Origin: Ptychodera flava | Lineage: Eukaryota > Hemichordata > Enteropneusta > Ptychoderidae | Assembly (NCBI RefSeq): GCF_041260155.1 | Contig: NC_091947.1 | Span: 34,420,032 to 34,484,031, forward strand | DNA: 64,000 bases | Direction: 5' to 3' | Shown here: piece by piece, positions 47,538-59,739 of the stretch | How the letters are laid out: each line of letters begins with the position of its first letter | How positions within the stretch are numbered: position 1 is the first letter of the stretch | Position numbers and translations under genes: made by a program | The notes under the pieces: model-generated | Database searches by the model: none | What the model was told of the DNA's origin: nothing | Seen by the model: only the letters and a program-made list of their open reading frames with translations

Positions 47538-49291
47538 TTGGAAGAAGAAGATGATGTCCCTGAGGTTGATGCCAAATCAACTTCAAATGGAAATTTAGCA
47601 GCGGCACGCACGACTTCCACTGTCTTCCGATGCCCACAGTGCAGTAAGCAGTGCAAAAGTGCGAGCGGTTTCAGAGGTCATAGAACGTCCACCAGACTTC
47701 CAACATCAAAGGTAACTTTAAATATTTTCATGTCAAATTAACGTGGGTTGAAAGATTTTAACTGAAAGCCAGATTTCTTTGTTTGCATCACATTTTGGTT
47801 CCATACGGATTATTGCACAGGCGCTCCTTAGCTGGGTAGTCTGCTAAGTAGATCGATTTTTGGATCGATCTATTGATCCCGTAGTCGATATGCCCGCCAC
47901 TGCAACCTAAATACTCACTAAATTTAGGTTGCAGTGGCGGGCATATCGACTACGGGATCAATAGATCGATCCGAAAATCGATCTACTTAGCAGACTACCC
48001 AGTTATGGAGCGCCTGTGGATTATTGGGGTTTGGCGTACGTTGGACCATGAAACATACATTTTTTTAAAAATTTAGTCTCAGCATTTTAATTTTAATTTT
48101 TTATTGTTTATTTGTGAATATGGCAATATACAGAATTGTTTATTTTTTTCAGAAACTCTCAATGGCAAGTTACCCGAGGAAACAAATTCCAAGAACAAAA
48201 GACATTCAGGTATGTTATGAATTTCATTTACACATTTTTATTTCAGTGTGTACCCTGAAACTGGGCAGAACCTTTAGCATAAGAGTACTGTGATTACATC
48301 GATGTCTTCAGCCAATGCATTGCTGACCTCAGATTTATTTCATGAAAAAATAGTGCAATAAAAAGTACAACAACATGGTGATATGAATTTGACTGCACAA
48401 GTCAAGCACACCAAAGCAATTTTCAGTTTTGTTTGAAGAAATATCCTGCATGGATCATTTTGTGTTGCAAGTCTTTAGTGAAGTGGCTTGTCAAGTTTTA
48501 AGACAAGTAGAAATGTGCCTATTACCAGTCAGTCACATGACAGTATTATTTAATTAGTGGAAAATATCTAGATCTGATTGTATCTGTAAATTTTTGTCTA
48601 GGTTCCCTCGGACACAGTATGTTGTATAAGAAAAGTGATCTTGAACAACAGATGCTTGACTTAATTGTGAAGAAATGTGTTACCATTGCCAGTGATGAAA
48701 ACTTGGCCTTTGATGGGCACTGCAGTGTCTTTGGAAACAGATTTGGGGAAGTGTCTTGCTGTTGAGCTGAAATCAGAGAAAATGGAAACCCAAGCCATGG
48801 ATTTGTTGTGTGATAAATTGTGGGAATCTGTCTGCTAGCGAACACTTGACTTTATTTTCCAGTCAGTCAGAGGAGATATGGCACACATTCTTTAACATGT
48901 GGGTTGATGACAGTGTAACACAGAATGTGATGACATGTTTTATGAGTGCCCTTACAACATGTTCTTACAAATGTGAAGAGAGGAGCTTGTTCCATTTTAC
49001 AAGGTTATTTTTATTTGAAATAGAATGCTTAGCCAGGGCTCACTGTGCAAAGGTTGAAGAGACTTTAACAACAGAAGTTCTCCCTATAACCAGTGACGAA
49101 AAGCAGGCATTACGTTACTTTGCTGGATACACTGCATATAAATTTAGGAAACAATTACAAAAGAAGGATGGTAGTTTGTACATATCAATTTTGAATGATA
49201 TGCAAGAAGACAAGACAGTCAGTGGTGGTGACATGTCAGAAACCGAAGGATCATGGTTATATGCACAGGACGGGAAGGACTTTTCAGAGTA
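47538..49291 (+). pseudogene. C2H2-type zinc finger multi-exon gene relic, TE-like
   Basis: Exon 1 (about 47538-47711, donor GTAACT) encodes an acidic start and FRCPQCSKQCKSASGFRGH, a C2H2-type finger. Exon 2 is 48153-48209 (acceptor TTTTTTTCAG, donor GTATGT). Exon 3 starts at 48602 and continues in three successive frames: SLGHSMLYKKSDLEQQMLDL; ETDLGKCLAVELKSEKME; and LSASEHLTLFSSQSEEIWHT through ALRYFAGYTAYKFRKQLQKK to GSWLYAQDGKDFSE. Frameshifts near 48735 and 48835 break it. ALRYFAGYTAYK followed by SWLYAQ looks like a conserved block I associate with multi-exon TE-type proteins of marine invertebrates, but I cannot name the family. The hAT MITE at 47816-48018 lies in intron 1. Confidence 0.45.
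47808..48026. mobile_element. hAT-type hairpin MITE with perfect 8-bp target duplication
   Basis: The element 47816-48018 (203 bp) is nearly all palindrome: arms of about 97 bp start CACAGGCGCTCC and end in its complement, with a short loop near 47911-47920. Identical GATTATTG copies flank it (47808-47815 and 48019-48026). An 8-bp duplication with a CA(C)AGG-type end is characteristic of hAT elements. It sits in an intron of the zinc-finger relic. Confidence 0.85.
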
Positions 49292-49554
49292 ACCGATATA
49301 GCGTTTCAAGTTTTTATGGAGATTGAACCTGTATATATGCAAGCGCCACCTCAATGTTTCACACATATCAAAGTTGTCTAACAGCCAAGGTATAAATCAG
49401 CCAATTATTGATGAGATTTTGGCAAGCAAGAAGATCAATGCTCTGTGGTGTAGTGTAATCAGAAATCATCCTTACTGATGACAATGATTGCAAAGTTGTA
49501 TGTACAAGTACGATATTTTCATTTTGCAATAGCATTGTCGAATAGTTGAAAACA

Positions 49555-50855
49555 AAAGCAAATGTACTGATCTTTCAAATAAGAACAACTGCCGCCCAAT
49601 TGCTCTAACTTGTTTGTCCTCTATGATATTTGAATACATTCTCCAAAACAGGTGTGATAACCCCATTTACATACCACAGACAATCAATATGGTTTAAAAG
49701 GGTACATGGTACCGTTATGTGTATTTTTTTACTGAAAGAAACTATCAGATACTACATACAAAACGGGAGCTCAATTTTTGTTTGCTTCCTTGACGCAGAA
49801 AAAGCGTTTGGTAGAATCAACCATTGGACCCTTCTTAAGAAACTGATTGGTAGTACCTGCTTATATCGTCCGCCTTTTGACAAACTGGTTTGGCTCTCAA
49901 CAATTCTGTGTCCGTTGGTCTAACTCTCTCTCGATTTCATTTAATGTTGTGAATGGAGTACGCCACGAAATCCTTTCACCCTTTCTTTTTAATGTCTATA
50001 TTGACGCACTGAATACAAGGCTTTCTGATGCTGGAGAGGGTTTCGAAGTGGGTGGGATCATGATGAACAATCTTTCTTACGCTGATGAAATGGGTATTGC
50101 CACGCCGTCCATCAAAGGTCTCTGCAGTGAGATTTGTGAAAACTACGCTTCTGACCACAATATTAAAAATAATTCACGAAAATCCAAGTGTATCCATTTT
50201 AAATTGTCGACCAAGCTTTCTACTGTTCTCCAGTCAAGCTGTGTGATGTTTCTCTTTAATTTGTTCCAAAGTTTGTTTACCTAGGCCATATTTTCACATG
50301 TGAATTACGTGATGACAAAGACATTCTAAGGCAACGTAGAGCTCTGTGTTGCAGGGCTAGTATGCTTCTCAGAAAGTTTAACTCCTGTTCAGTTGATGTT
50401 AAATATTGAGTTTTTAAACGTTTGTAATGACATTTACTCTAATTACCGGTACTTATGGTCTGATTTTAATGTAAGTGCTACTCGTAGCATCATTGTGTGT
50501 CACAACAATGCATTTCATAGACTGTTTGGCTATCCAAGAAACACTAGTGCCTCAAAGGTGTTCGTTCACCATTCAGTAAACTGTTTCTCAGTTTTAAGGA
50601 GAAGAACAACGTACAACTTTAGTAGTGTTTGCAAAGAAGTAATTATGTATTGATTTATAGACTTCTTGTAAGTGACATGAGCTTTAACGGACTTCAAGCC
50701 CACTGGGCAAATATTTTATATTAATTGTGCTTTATTTTACTGTCTTGTCATGAACTTTTTTTTCCAATTTTTTTTGCTCTTTTTCTCTTTGCTCTTTTTT
50801 TGGACGTTTTTGAAAGTCTGAAATAAGTAATAATAATAATAATAATAAGATTTGA
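49555..50855 (+). pseudogene. LINE relic, reverse transcriptase and 3' end (CR1/Rex-like)
   Basis: Segments in several frames give the RT domain in order: NNCRPIALTCLSSMIFEYIL (about 49577), HGTVMCIFLLKETIRYY and CFLDAEKAFGRINHWTLLKK (49690-49850), VNGVRHEILSPFLFNVYIDA and NLSYADEMGIATPS (49950-50120), then KNNSRKSKCIHF. The catalytic box reads YADE instead of YADD, and there are several frameshifts and stops, so it is dead. A C-terminal segment (50393-50653, NNAFHRLFGYPRNTSASKVF) fits the 3' part of the ORF of this LINE type. The element ends in an (AAT)n tail near 50830-50850, the typical 3' end of such LINEs. The 5' part is missing. Confidence 0.75.
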
Positions 50856-52434
50856 TCGCCAGACCAAAGCCAGAACTGTCATCTACAGTGGTAATTAAAA
50901 GTAACCACTCATATTCTTCTCTTTATTTTTAACACCTAATACTGCCTATGATACTTACTGTATGGTTTTCCATTTGCAAAGATTGGACAGTACTGAGCAT
51001 GTTATTTATTGTGGTTTTAATATTTGTAAAGATTGTTTTAGTTGAAAATAAATTACATGTAAATGTAACAAGTACTTCTGTTTGTTTTTCATTGCATTTC
51101 ACTAGTCTTGACCCAAAAGTGATCCCTTGACCCAAAAGTAATGTCAGCTTGGGTATGTTTCAATTAATTTTGAAATTTCAACATTCAAGATTCCCCATTT
51201 CACAAATATAAGTTGCTCTTACTTCCCAAACTAAATAGTTTTCTGCCAGAAACATGTCCTTATATAGTAAGCTCAATGTCTGATTTGGATTTTATCATGG
51301 ATCTGTTGTTCTTTTCCTCTTAGGTAGTGGTGTGTTGTTGATTACTTCTTCCACAGTTCTCTTGAATCGCCCTGTGTTCCGTGTTACTGAATGCAGATGG
51401 TGGGACTTCTTGAATCTGATAGCATTTTCTTGGTATCCAAAGGCCGGGACTGTAGGATCATTGTTGGCACTTCCCCTGTGATGACTTATTGAAGTGTGCC
51501 TCCAGTGGATCCTGACAGCTTTTCACTTAAAAAGTATTCCACTCCATTCTGCAGAAGGTATTTCATCACTTCAACGAAGGAATTCACTGCAAAATAAAAA
51601 CGCAGGAAAAGAAACATTTTAGTATCACAGAATACAAGTTGTCATGACCAATACCCATACAAATTTGCCCAATACACAACTGACATATTTGTATAGCAGT
51701 CCAAGGTCACTCCATACACAGTCAATATCAGTCATTTTGGACAAACAAATTAATTCACCACTTTACTTCATTCAATTTTGTCCTATATTATTAAAGCTAC
51801 GAACTGGGCATTTTAACATGTTTTAAGTCCAGTGTTTCATCTGGGATGGCATCAAAAGGGAGTTTCCCCCTTTGCCAGAATATTTAGATGTAATTCTACG
51901 CTGGCAAGAGGAGGCTGCAATAATCTCCAGTGAGTGACTGGCATCATTTCAGAGGTGCAGGTCACCATTTGACAAATCGTTAGAGAGTGCCAACATGCCA
52001 ACAGAGGATGAATCCCACCATTGCACTTTTTAGATAAAACACTACATGTTACAAATACTGTCCATTTCATGATTTTGAAAAGTACAGTTGGTACCAGAAA
52101 AAAAGCACTGAGAAATGGTTAAATGTTTTCCTGACTCAGGTGTCCTATTTGACAGTGTGTTAAATCATTTATTTCATACCTGTCATTTTCAATCCTTCAA
52201 GAGTCTGCCAGCTAAGCATCATTTTAGCCTATTGTGCTCTGGTAAATCCACCTGGCCTTGTCCTCACCCTTTCTTCCTACTCATCAAAATACCCCTAAAA
52301 GTCATTCTGTAACCACTGCAATAAAAGAAGTATTTTGCTGTCTGGTGATAGTACTTATGGGTAATACATGTAGGTATTTAAGATGGAAATGTACAATGTG
52401 TGCATGCTTGCAAAATAGATACATATTGACAGAT
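50856..52434. other. No gene recognised
   Basis: AT-rich; no frame with a recognised domain, no long inverted repeat. Confidence 0.45.
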
Positions 52435-53391
52435 TTACACACAGATAGAAAACCACAGGCAGATTACAGTACCGGTAGAGACAATGTCATGTGTGGTACT
52501 TGACAGTAAATTACAAGATAATGCAAAATGGTCAGATTCAGTACGAGGTATAATGTCAAAGTCGTTCACACACTCAAAGAAATCAACAGACATGATCATG
52601 TAATCCACAACGCTGGCTCCCAAGGCTGTTGCACAAGTAAAATTCCCAACACTATCACTGCCAGCCCTGCCATTCAAAAAATGTATGTCCATTCCTTTAC
52701 ATAAATCAATCAATACTTTGCCAGCAGGTGTAACCACGTCATCCTTTGACCGACGTGGACTGTCAAAAACACTTGGGACATAATTTACAATTTCCAATAC
52801 CAGAATGTGTGCTATTGAATCGTCAAGTGTACCTGTTCTGGCGTTGAAATCTCCTGCCAAAATAATATTATTACTGCCACACACATTAACCAGATAATCA
52901 TCTAATTTAACTATCTCTTCTAAAGAGTTGTCAGGACGTAAATAGCAACAACAAAAAGTAACATTATTATGAGAAGAAAACAATGAATTTTCAAACTGTA
53001 GGAAAACACAATTTTCTAAAATGTCAGTTTTACAACTTATGATTTTGTTGAAAATCCACTTTTTGACATAAACCGCAATACCGCCGCTGGGACGCCCTTT
53101 TTTAGAGCGTTTAACAGCAGGATATATGAATACTTTATCATCAGAAAGAAAATTTACTTTATCGTCTTTTACACAAAATGTCTCTAGTAAGCAAACAATA
53201 TCATATTTCGCACACAAGCAAGAAAATTCTGGATTACCAAATATTCCTTTTAAGTCCTCTGATGTTCCATACCAACAGAGAAAGTGACCTGACATCTTTA
53301 CAGTATGGGCCGTGACCACATCCCTATTCAGTGCTTTCACCTCGAAAAATGTACGCACGTTCCGATATCTGCCCAGTCTCTTCATTGACAC
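52435..53391 (-). pseudogene. LINE apurinic-type endonuclease domain, truncated ORF2
   Basis: An open frame of 318 residues. After an N-terminal stretch it carries the endonuclease fold of non-LTR elements: DIVCLLETF (catalytic Glu), GGIAVYVKK, FCCCYLRPDN, IILAGDFNARTG, and near the end ASVVDYMIMS and ESDHFALSC. These are the E, N/D and SDH boxes in normal order. The frame ends right after the SDH box with no RT following, so this is a 3'-truncated copy, though its endonuclease frame is intact. The LINE relic at 49.6-50.9 kb is on the other strand and need not be the same family. Confidence 0.8.
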
Positions 53392-53519
53392 AAAACGCGC
53401 GTTTACAGTACTGTGCTTCCTTTACGACAAGTTTGTCATATTGCAAATAAGCTTTCATGTCTCTATTAGCTTTGACAAGAGAACGTCGAAGATCTGATAG
53501 TTTGCCACTTATGTCCCGT

Positions 53520-54328
53520 ATTCTTCTTGTTATTATTATTATTATTAATCTTTATTTAAACTCGATAACTCCATAGGTGAAACACCTCTTTTCGTGGAGG
53601 TCGAATAGACAAAAGAAAGTCATAAAACACTTTACAGCACAAACATGAAAAGACAAAAAACACACAAGAACAAATAGATATAAAAAACTACGAAAAGGCA
53701 TCAGACAAGTAAGTATTATACAAAAAGTTGTTACAAGATTTCTTAAAACTAGTCAGTGACTCAGAGTCCCTTATTGATTTGGGGAGATTGTTATATTCAT
53801 CCACACCCGCAACTGACAAGGTGTTCTGATAGAGAAGTGTACGTGCCTTGGGAACTTTAAGGAGATTCTGATTGGAAGAACGAAGTGATCTAGAAGGGAT
53901 GTAATTATTGAACAAACTGGTTATGTAGTCGGGGGTTAGATTGTGAGTTGCTCTGTAAATTTGGGCCATACGGTTACAACGGAGTTTCAAGTTAATAGGC
54001 AGCCAATGAAGCTGGGTATACATTTGAAAAGTGGAAAGAGGCGGAACAATGTCAAGAATAAGTCTCATTGCATAATCATTGTATAATCTTCACTGATAGA
54101 AATGTTCGTGTGCTTCAACTTGTAAGCCTTACGAAGAGTCTGTTCTTTGTCTTTGTAATTTCTGAACATGGCGACGACAGGTTTGGACCCGCGAACAGAT
54201 GGTGCGTTTGGAATTCTATGCACGCGTTCGAGCTCCACGATGTCTTCCATCCCAAGATTATCATGAATAATTCGCTTTACATTTTCTTCTGATTCGGCCC
54301 ATGTTTCACTATCCCCATTCTGTGACAC
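53520..54328 (-). pseudogene. LINE with ORF1 segment joined to ORF2 C-terminus
   Basis: On the minus strand a frame from 54328 to 54065 contains SEENVKRIIHDNLGMEDIVE and ERVHRIPNAP, then MFRNYKDKEQTLRKAYKLK, the RRM-like domain of L1-type ORF1 proteins. It runs directly into 54068-53688, whose TQLHWLPINLKLRCNRMAQI, PSRSLRSSNQNLL and LPKSIRDSESLTSFKK match the extreme C-terminus of LINE ORF2 proteins. The intervening endonuclease and RT (about 2-3 kb) are absent. The element ends in an (AAT)n tail (minus strand, near 53528-53548). A direct internal deletion or a template switch would explain it. Confidence 0.65.
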
Positions 54329-54745
54329 ACCAAAAAACTGTCATACATCGGTTTGCACGTTTGAAAATTCAGGAAAGACACACATTAGGTGTGTACAGGC
54401 TACATAATATCTCTTCTGCACATTTGACAATGTAGTGTTGGGTCGACATAGAAGTTGTTATAATCTGCTTGCACGTTTGTCATTTTTGACATGTTTGGAA
54501 CCACACACATTAAAATTACCTCTGCACATTACACATATTAGTGTCAGGACACATATGTCATAATAGACCTATTTCTGACAACTTCTTTGTCATACACCAA
54601 ATTTCAGACTTGCAGAGGAAATATGTATCATGTACATGTAACATGTAAATTATGTAATGAGTACTTTTGGCAAAACATTACCGTATCTGCAGTGAATCAT
54701 AGAGCTGTGCAGAGAGAGTGGAATAAGTCATTCAGATGTACATCT
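54329..54745. other. No gene recognised
   Basis: No motif-bearing frame; spacer. Confidence 0.45.
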
Positions 54746-54789
54746 CTTGTATGAGCGTGTCATGACACAAATTGTTTCTCTGTTTCTAG

Positions 54790-56574
54790 AAAAAGGAAGT
54801 CATGCACTGGAAGTCATGGTATATTTAGCAGACCTAGATGACAACACGTACAAGCTGCTGGAAGAAATACTCACTGGGCACGGGTATGAAAAGGCCAAAC
54901 ATCAAAAAGACAGGCGGGCAGCAAAATCAGACATCCCTAACTACATATTTTGTCCCCTAAAAGCCCTGGACAGAGAGACAGTCCTAAGCAATGTTAACGG
55001 ACTTGTATGACAGAAAATTTGCACTTTGTGAATTCCACAAAGAAGCTCAACAGAGAACTTTGCAGAAAACTTTTATACAGAATATGAACTTGTCATCATG
55101 GGACGTAGCAGTGGCAGAATTCCCTGAGGAAACAAAAAGAGAAAACCTATTGAGATTCACCCATGAATCTTTTCGGCCACATGTTCCATCAGTTTTCCTT
55201 AATTACTGCAACAGACTACGAGTGGAAAGGCAAGAAAGCTGTCCAACCAATAGTGACAAGCAATTTACCATTGTTAGTAAAGAGAGAATAAAAGCGATCA
55301 TACGACATGGGGCCATGTTCTGAAACTCACACCTGAGGACATGATTCAGATGACGGGACATGAGACCGGATTCGACTTGGCCATACTTGATGTGCCAAAG
55401 GTAAGGTTTTGTCGAAAAAATAATGTAATTGTTTATTGTATTGAAAATTTTAATCATAACAAGAACAAAAAACAACATTGCCACACTACCTCTTTACCTG
55501 CTTGAAATACATGTACTACAGGCTGTAGAAGCGAAAGGGACATGTAATTAGCAGTATTTTGGCAATTTTCTGTGACTCCAAACTGGGTAACAATCAAGAT
55601 AAATTGAGATTATCCTGATTACAGGTTTCTTTTGCGTAACAAGGTCAAGGCCTAATATAGATGACATATGCATCTAGTTTTGGTTTACACAAGATTATTC
55701 AAATAGTCCCAAAGAGTGAAAACACGAGACCCACAAAACAACTTTGTTGTGCCAAGAATATGTATTCAACAAATGTGTTCCAAATTATAGACACTGAAAA
55801 AGCCTTCATGCAGCAATGATAATGTTGTAAGAAAACGTACTTGGTATTCAAATATTCTTCATTTTGATTAAGAATTGTATTTATTTTGCTATTCCTTACT
55901 GAGCATGGGATTATTTTGTTTGGTTAATGACTTGATTGGCTTCCTGTCAAAGGATAGCAAATGAGATACAAATACATAAAGGCGGCCCATCTGTAAAATT
56001 CCCCTTGTTGAGAACCCTAATGTTTATATACCGGTACATATGCAGGTATCTCCTTCAGATAACTTCAAAAGAGATATAAATGAGAATGTCCAAGCATTCA
56101 GAGTTAGTGTAATCAATCTACTGGTAGATGCCCTTCTGTGAAGTGTAGGCAATTCTTATTCACCAGTGTAAGTCTTATTTGTGCGCAAATTAGATATATT
56201 GAAATTGGAGCAATTGGTAGCTGTCATAATGTTCAAGACAACATTAACACACTTGTTCAAGACTCCATAATCATAAGGTTGGACACACATGTAACTTGTT
56301 ACAACTGACTTTGTTTGATGTTCACTGATTCTTGGATTTTTTACTAATAATATACATGTTTGTATATTTATCTACCAGCATTGGGAGTCAAAGCCATTGA
56401 AATCCTTTATGGTTACCGTGAAAAACATGAATGTATGTGCAAGGTTACAAAACTACACAACGGCGGTGGTACTGTTTGAGGTTGACAGCATCCAAAATGT
56501 GAAAGACAGTCTCAAAGGAGCTGGGTATTGTGAGATAGATATTGCATTCTATTACATAGAAGATGCAAAATCAG
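54790..56574 (+). pseudogene. Unrecognised multi-exon coding relic
   Basis: An exon opens after the acceptor TGTTTCTAG at 54789: KGSHALEVMVYLADLDDNTY, then a frame change near 55000 into MLTDLYDRKFALCEFHKEAQ, and another near 55315 into LKLTPEDMIQMTGHETGFDL and ILDVPK, ending at donor GTAAGG (55401). A second exon (56379-56574) encodes SFMVTVKNMNVCARLQNYTT and VVLFEVDSIQNVKDSLKGAG, a helix-strand mix, with donor GTAAGA. Composition and splice signals are gene-like, but the two frameshifts suggest decay. I do not recognise the family. Confidence 0.4.
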
Positions 56575-56612
56575 GTAAGATTGTTAATCATTCTCATAAA
56601 CATAAACATAAC

Positions 56613-57032
56613 TAACCTAGACCCTATTTGTTGCTTTAGGCCTTCATCCCTAAGCCATCTAGCCTTGAGGTGCACTTTTAGCATCATAGCATAAACAACA
56701 GCTCATTATAAAGTGAATGGTCTCCAGGAGAGACGATGATGTCACTGGCGTCCCTTTGAAAGTCAATCAGTCAAAATGTTCCTCAGATGATTGGCCAATG
56801 ATTAAATGGGTATTGCTCACAAACTTACAAATGTTGTCTCGCTACTTTTTGAGCAACACCAATTTAATCATTGGCCAATCATGTGAGGAACATTTGGGCT
56901 GATTGACTTGCAAAGGGACGCCAGTGACACGGTCTCTGCTGGAGACCATTCACTGATCAAATGAGCTGTTTTTTATGCTACAGCACTAAAAGTGCACCTC
57001 CAGGCCGAAAGCAACAAATGGAGTCTTGGCTA
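56613..57032. mobile_element. Foldback MITE, about 420 bp
   Basis: Arms pair at about 56613-56810 with 56845-57032: shared inner AATCATTGGCCAATCAT, then TGAGGAACATTT, AAAGGGACGCCAGTGAC, GTGCACCTC and the outer ATTTGTTGCTTT. Pairing is imperfect with small gaps, so it is older than the other hairpins. Any frame in it is a mirror artefact. Confidence 0.65.
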
Positions 57033-57289
57033 AAGAATAACAGACCAAGTAAAAGAAAGTAACTCAATTGGCTTGTCTGGTCTGAATTTTTAGAGAGAAG
57101 ACAGTGTTATTAGGTCATTTGTTGTTCAGAAATGTCATGGATACTCAAAGTATAGCCGGAAGATATAAGATTTGGCAATATTACATTTAGCAAATTATAA
57201 AGTTTATACTAGTAGATCACAATGAGTATAGTGACTGTAGCTGTATAGAAATTCCGTCGTTCATATTTGACCAAAGTGCCAAAATGATT

Positions 57290-57335
57290 TTTAGCTACTA
57301 TAGACTATAGTCTATAGAAGCTATTGGGATGCGTT
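57290..57335 (+). repeat. Isolated end of repeat family R1
   Basis: TTTTAGCTACTATAGACTAT and then AGTCTATAGAAGCTATTGGG match the start of R1 copies at 8591 and 61895 but continue into unrelated sequence; a truncated copy. Confidence 0.7.
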
Positions 57336-58569
57336 ATTGAAAAGTTATTGATATTCCCTCTCCAGTTTCATTTGTCAGCTACCAAAAAAGTCTCCCCTAG
57401 TTCACCCAGTTAACGTCATGAAAATAACCCACCCCTTCCCTCTACAGACATAGAATCCCGTTAGCGTGTTTATTCAGCCACTCACAACTATAAGCCACTC
57501 CTAAAAATACTTGTATAGTCCCGAAGTACTTCCCTGGCGCCATACTTCTGGTATATCTGAAACATTAAAATATTGAAAGGCCTATACCGATATAACTTCA
57601 GCATTATTTGCATGGTGATTAAATTGCCATCAGTTGTGTCTTGCCTTTGACCATTAAAGAATACTGATTTTTTCAAAGCCTTAAATTATAAATATACCGG
57701 TATCGTTACTGCAATTTTCATATACACACCTGTGACATAAATTTATCTTTCATTTCATTGGTGACCTTGATTTCAAATTCTCCCAAAGTCTCAGTGATGT
57801 ATGTCATCAAATTGCTCATATGCTGTCCTTGGTGTTGTATCAGCTGTCTGATGGCTACTGTGGTTGAAGTGACAACAGTCTCTAAGATGGTCAGATCAAT
57901 GTCTTATTTCTGTAAAAAAAAAGGATTATAAAAGGTTTTAAGAAACACATTTTGCATCAATGGTAAGTAGTCAGAAATATATAAACAGGACTGTCATCAT
58001 ACATCATTGAGTGAAAATATGTCAGTCACAAAAAAAAGAAGCAGTACAAATTCATCAACCACTGTCAGTTTTTTCAGTGCTACCAGTAATGATGCAAACA
58101 TGTATGAGAAATGCAACAGACTTACCTGAAACAGCAGGGATAACCTGGACAAATGTGGTAGCACATCACTCAACATGTGCAGGCTGGCAATGAAGTTGAA
58201 TTGCTTGACAAATGTAGTGAGACCAACTGCAGTGGCGTCATGTTGCTCTTCAGCTTCTCTTTCAAGGCTGACTATCACCAAAGGCAGATCTCGAGACTTT
58301 CTGATAGCATCAACAGCTCTGTGGTGAGACAGCCATCTAACAGACTTTGCCTCTTTCAAGCGTGTGCCGTTTTCACCAAGGATTTTCTGACAAATAATAA
58401 AGATATGGAGATATTAGTTCTTAATGACAATAATGCAAAGTTGTTTATTATGGCAATTCAAACTGTGGATTATGGCATATACTGTTTGTGTTCAGACATT
58501 TGCCTGCATTGATACATGTATCCATAACACAAATTTATGCATTATGACATAAACTGGTCCAAATAATAA

Positions 58570-59409
58570 ACATAGGGCCAAAGTCCCTGAAGCTACTATA
58601 GACATGGATACAAAATTAAGTATTTCCTGACTGTATGAAACTATCTCACTAAGGTCATCCTAGGGACACGTAAACCAAATATTAAAGCTGTCTGACCAGC
58701 GGTTTTGAAAAAACAAGCGACTCAACAGTTGACAGAGCTCTGCTGTGTTATGTAGAGATTAACCTTTTGTGACACATGTATTGATGGAGAAGGTGGATAT
58801 CTTTGATAGCTCATTTCAGGATGGCCTGACCAAAAATGGAAAAAAATTCCGTAAAAATAAAGATTTGCATATTTCATCAGACTATATTAGTCTATAATAG
58901 CAAATAAACGAGAGTTATTTACATTCTAATTAAAAGTAAACAAGACTTGCTTAAATCAAGATTTACGTCATAATAAAACAGCATATCGTTCAGGTTATAA
59001 AGAATCTTGAGCTGGTTATAATCTTTTAATATCAGTATTTTCATCCTATTAACCAAGCACATTTTAACTTTCAAATTAACATTGTAAGTAAGTTCTGTTG
59101 AATAAGTTGAGACTGTATGTACTCAGAGAAAGCACACTGAAGAGACAAATATTTGTAACTTAAGAAGTTCAAGGTCATCAAAAGCATTATAAGGAATCAT
59201 GTTACACTTTCATTGCACTGTTTACACAGATTGCATAATTGCTATAAATAGCACTAGGAATCTTACAGCCCAGCTTTACCATAAAAACCCTATCACTTTG
59301 ACCACTCTTTTAATTGACCACTCTATTTTTTTCCTCAAAAAGTAATCTTATTTTATCCTTACCAAGTCAACCATAAATGAAAATTAGAACTTTCTCTATC
59401 TCTATTTAT
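58570..59409 (-). repeat. Repeat family R1, copy B, distal part
   Basis: Reverse complement of about 9320-10162 in copy A, starting at AAACATAGGGCCAAAGTCCC. Similarity to copy A is high. It breaks off at about 59409 where a 1.76 kb segment intervenes, and resumes at about 61166. Confidence 0.75.
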
Positions 59410-59478
59410 TTTTATACCACTCCAGGTCATGTGACCTATTGTTCTTGCCATCCATTTATCCCTGAAAACACGACTGAC

Positions 59479-59662
59479 ACCTATTGTTCTTATGCAAAAT
59501 AAGTAATCAGTCATACTTTTATTCATATGTAAATAAGTAATCACCACACTTTAATGAAAGAAAATCATTATCATATCAATAAAAGTGTAGTGATTACTTA
59601 TTTAAATATCAAAAAAAGTATGACTGATTACTAATTTGCAAGAGAACAATAGGTCAAGTCGA
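59479..59662. repeat. Imperfect inverted repeat (hairpin)
   Basis: CCTATTGTTCTTATGCAAAA on the left and its near complement TTTGCAAGAGAACAATAGG on the right bound arms of about 90 bp that share AAGTAATCAGTCATACTTTT and AATAAGTAATCAC. Probably a small MITE. Confidence 0.6.
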
Positions 59663-59739
59663 GATGTCTAAAGCATTCACACACATTCCATAACAAAATG
59701 AAGACAATTTGTTCAACTGATATGTTATAGCATCACATT

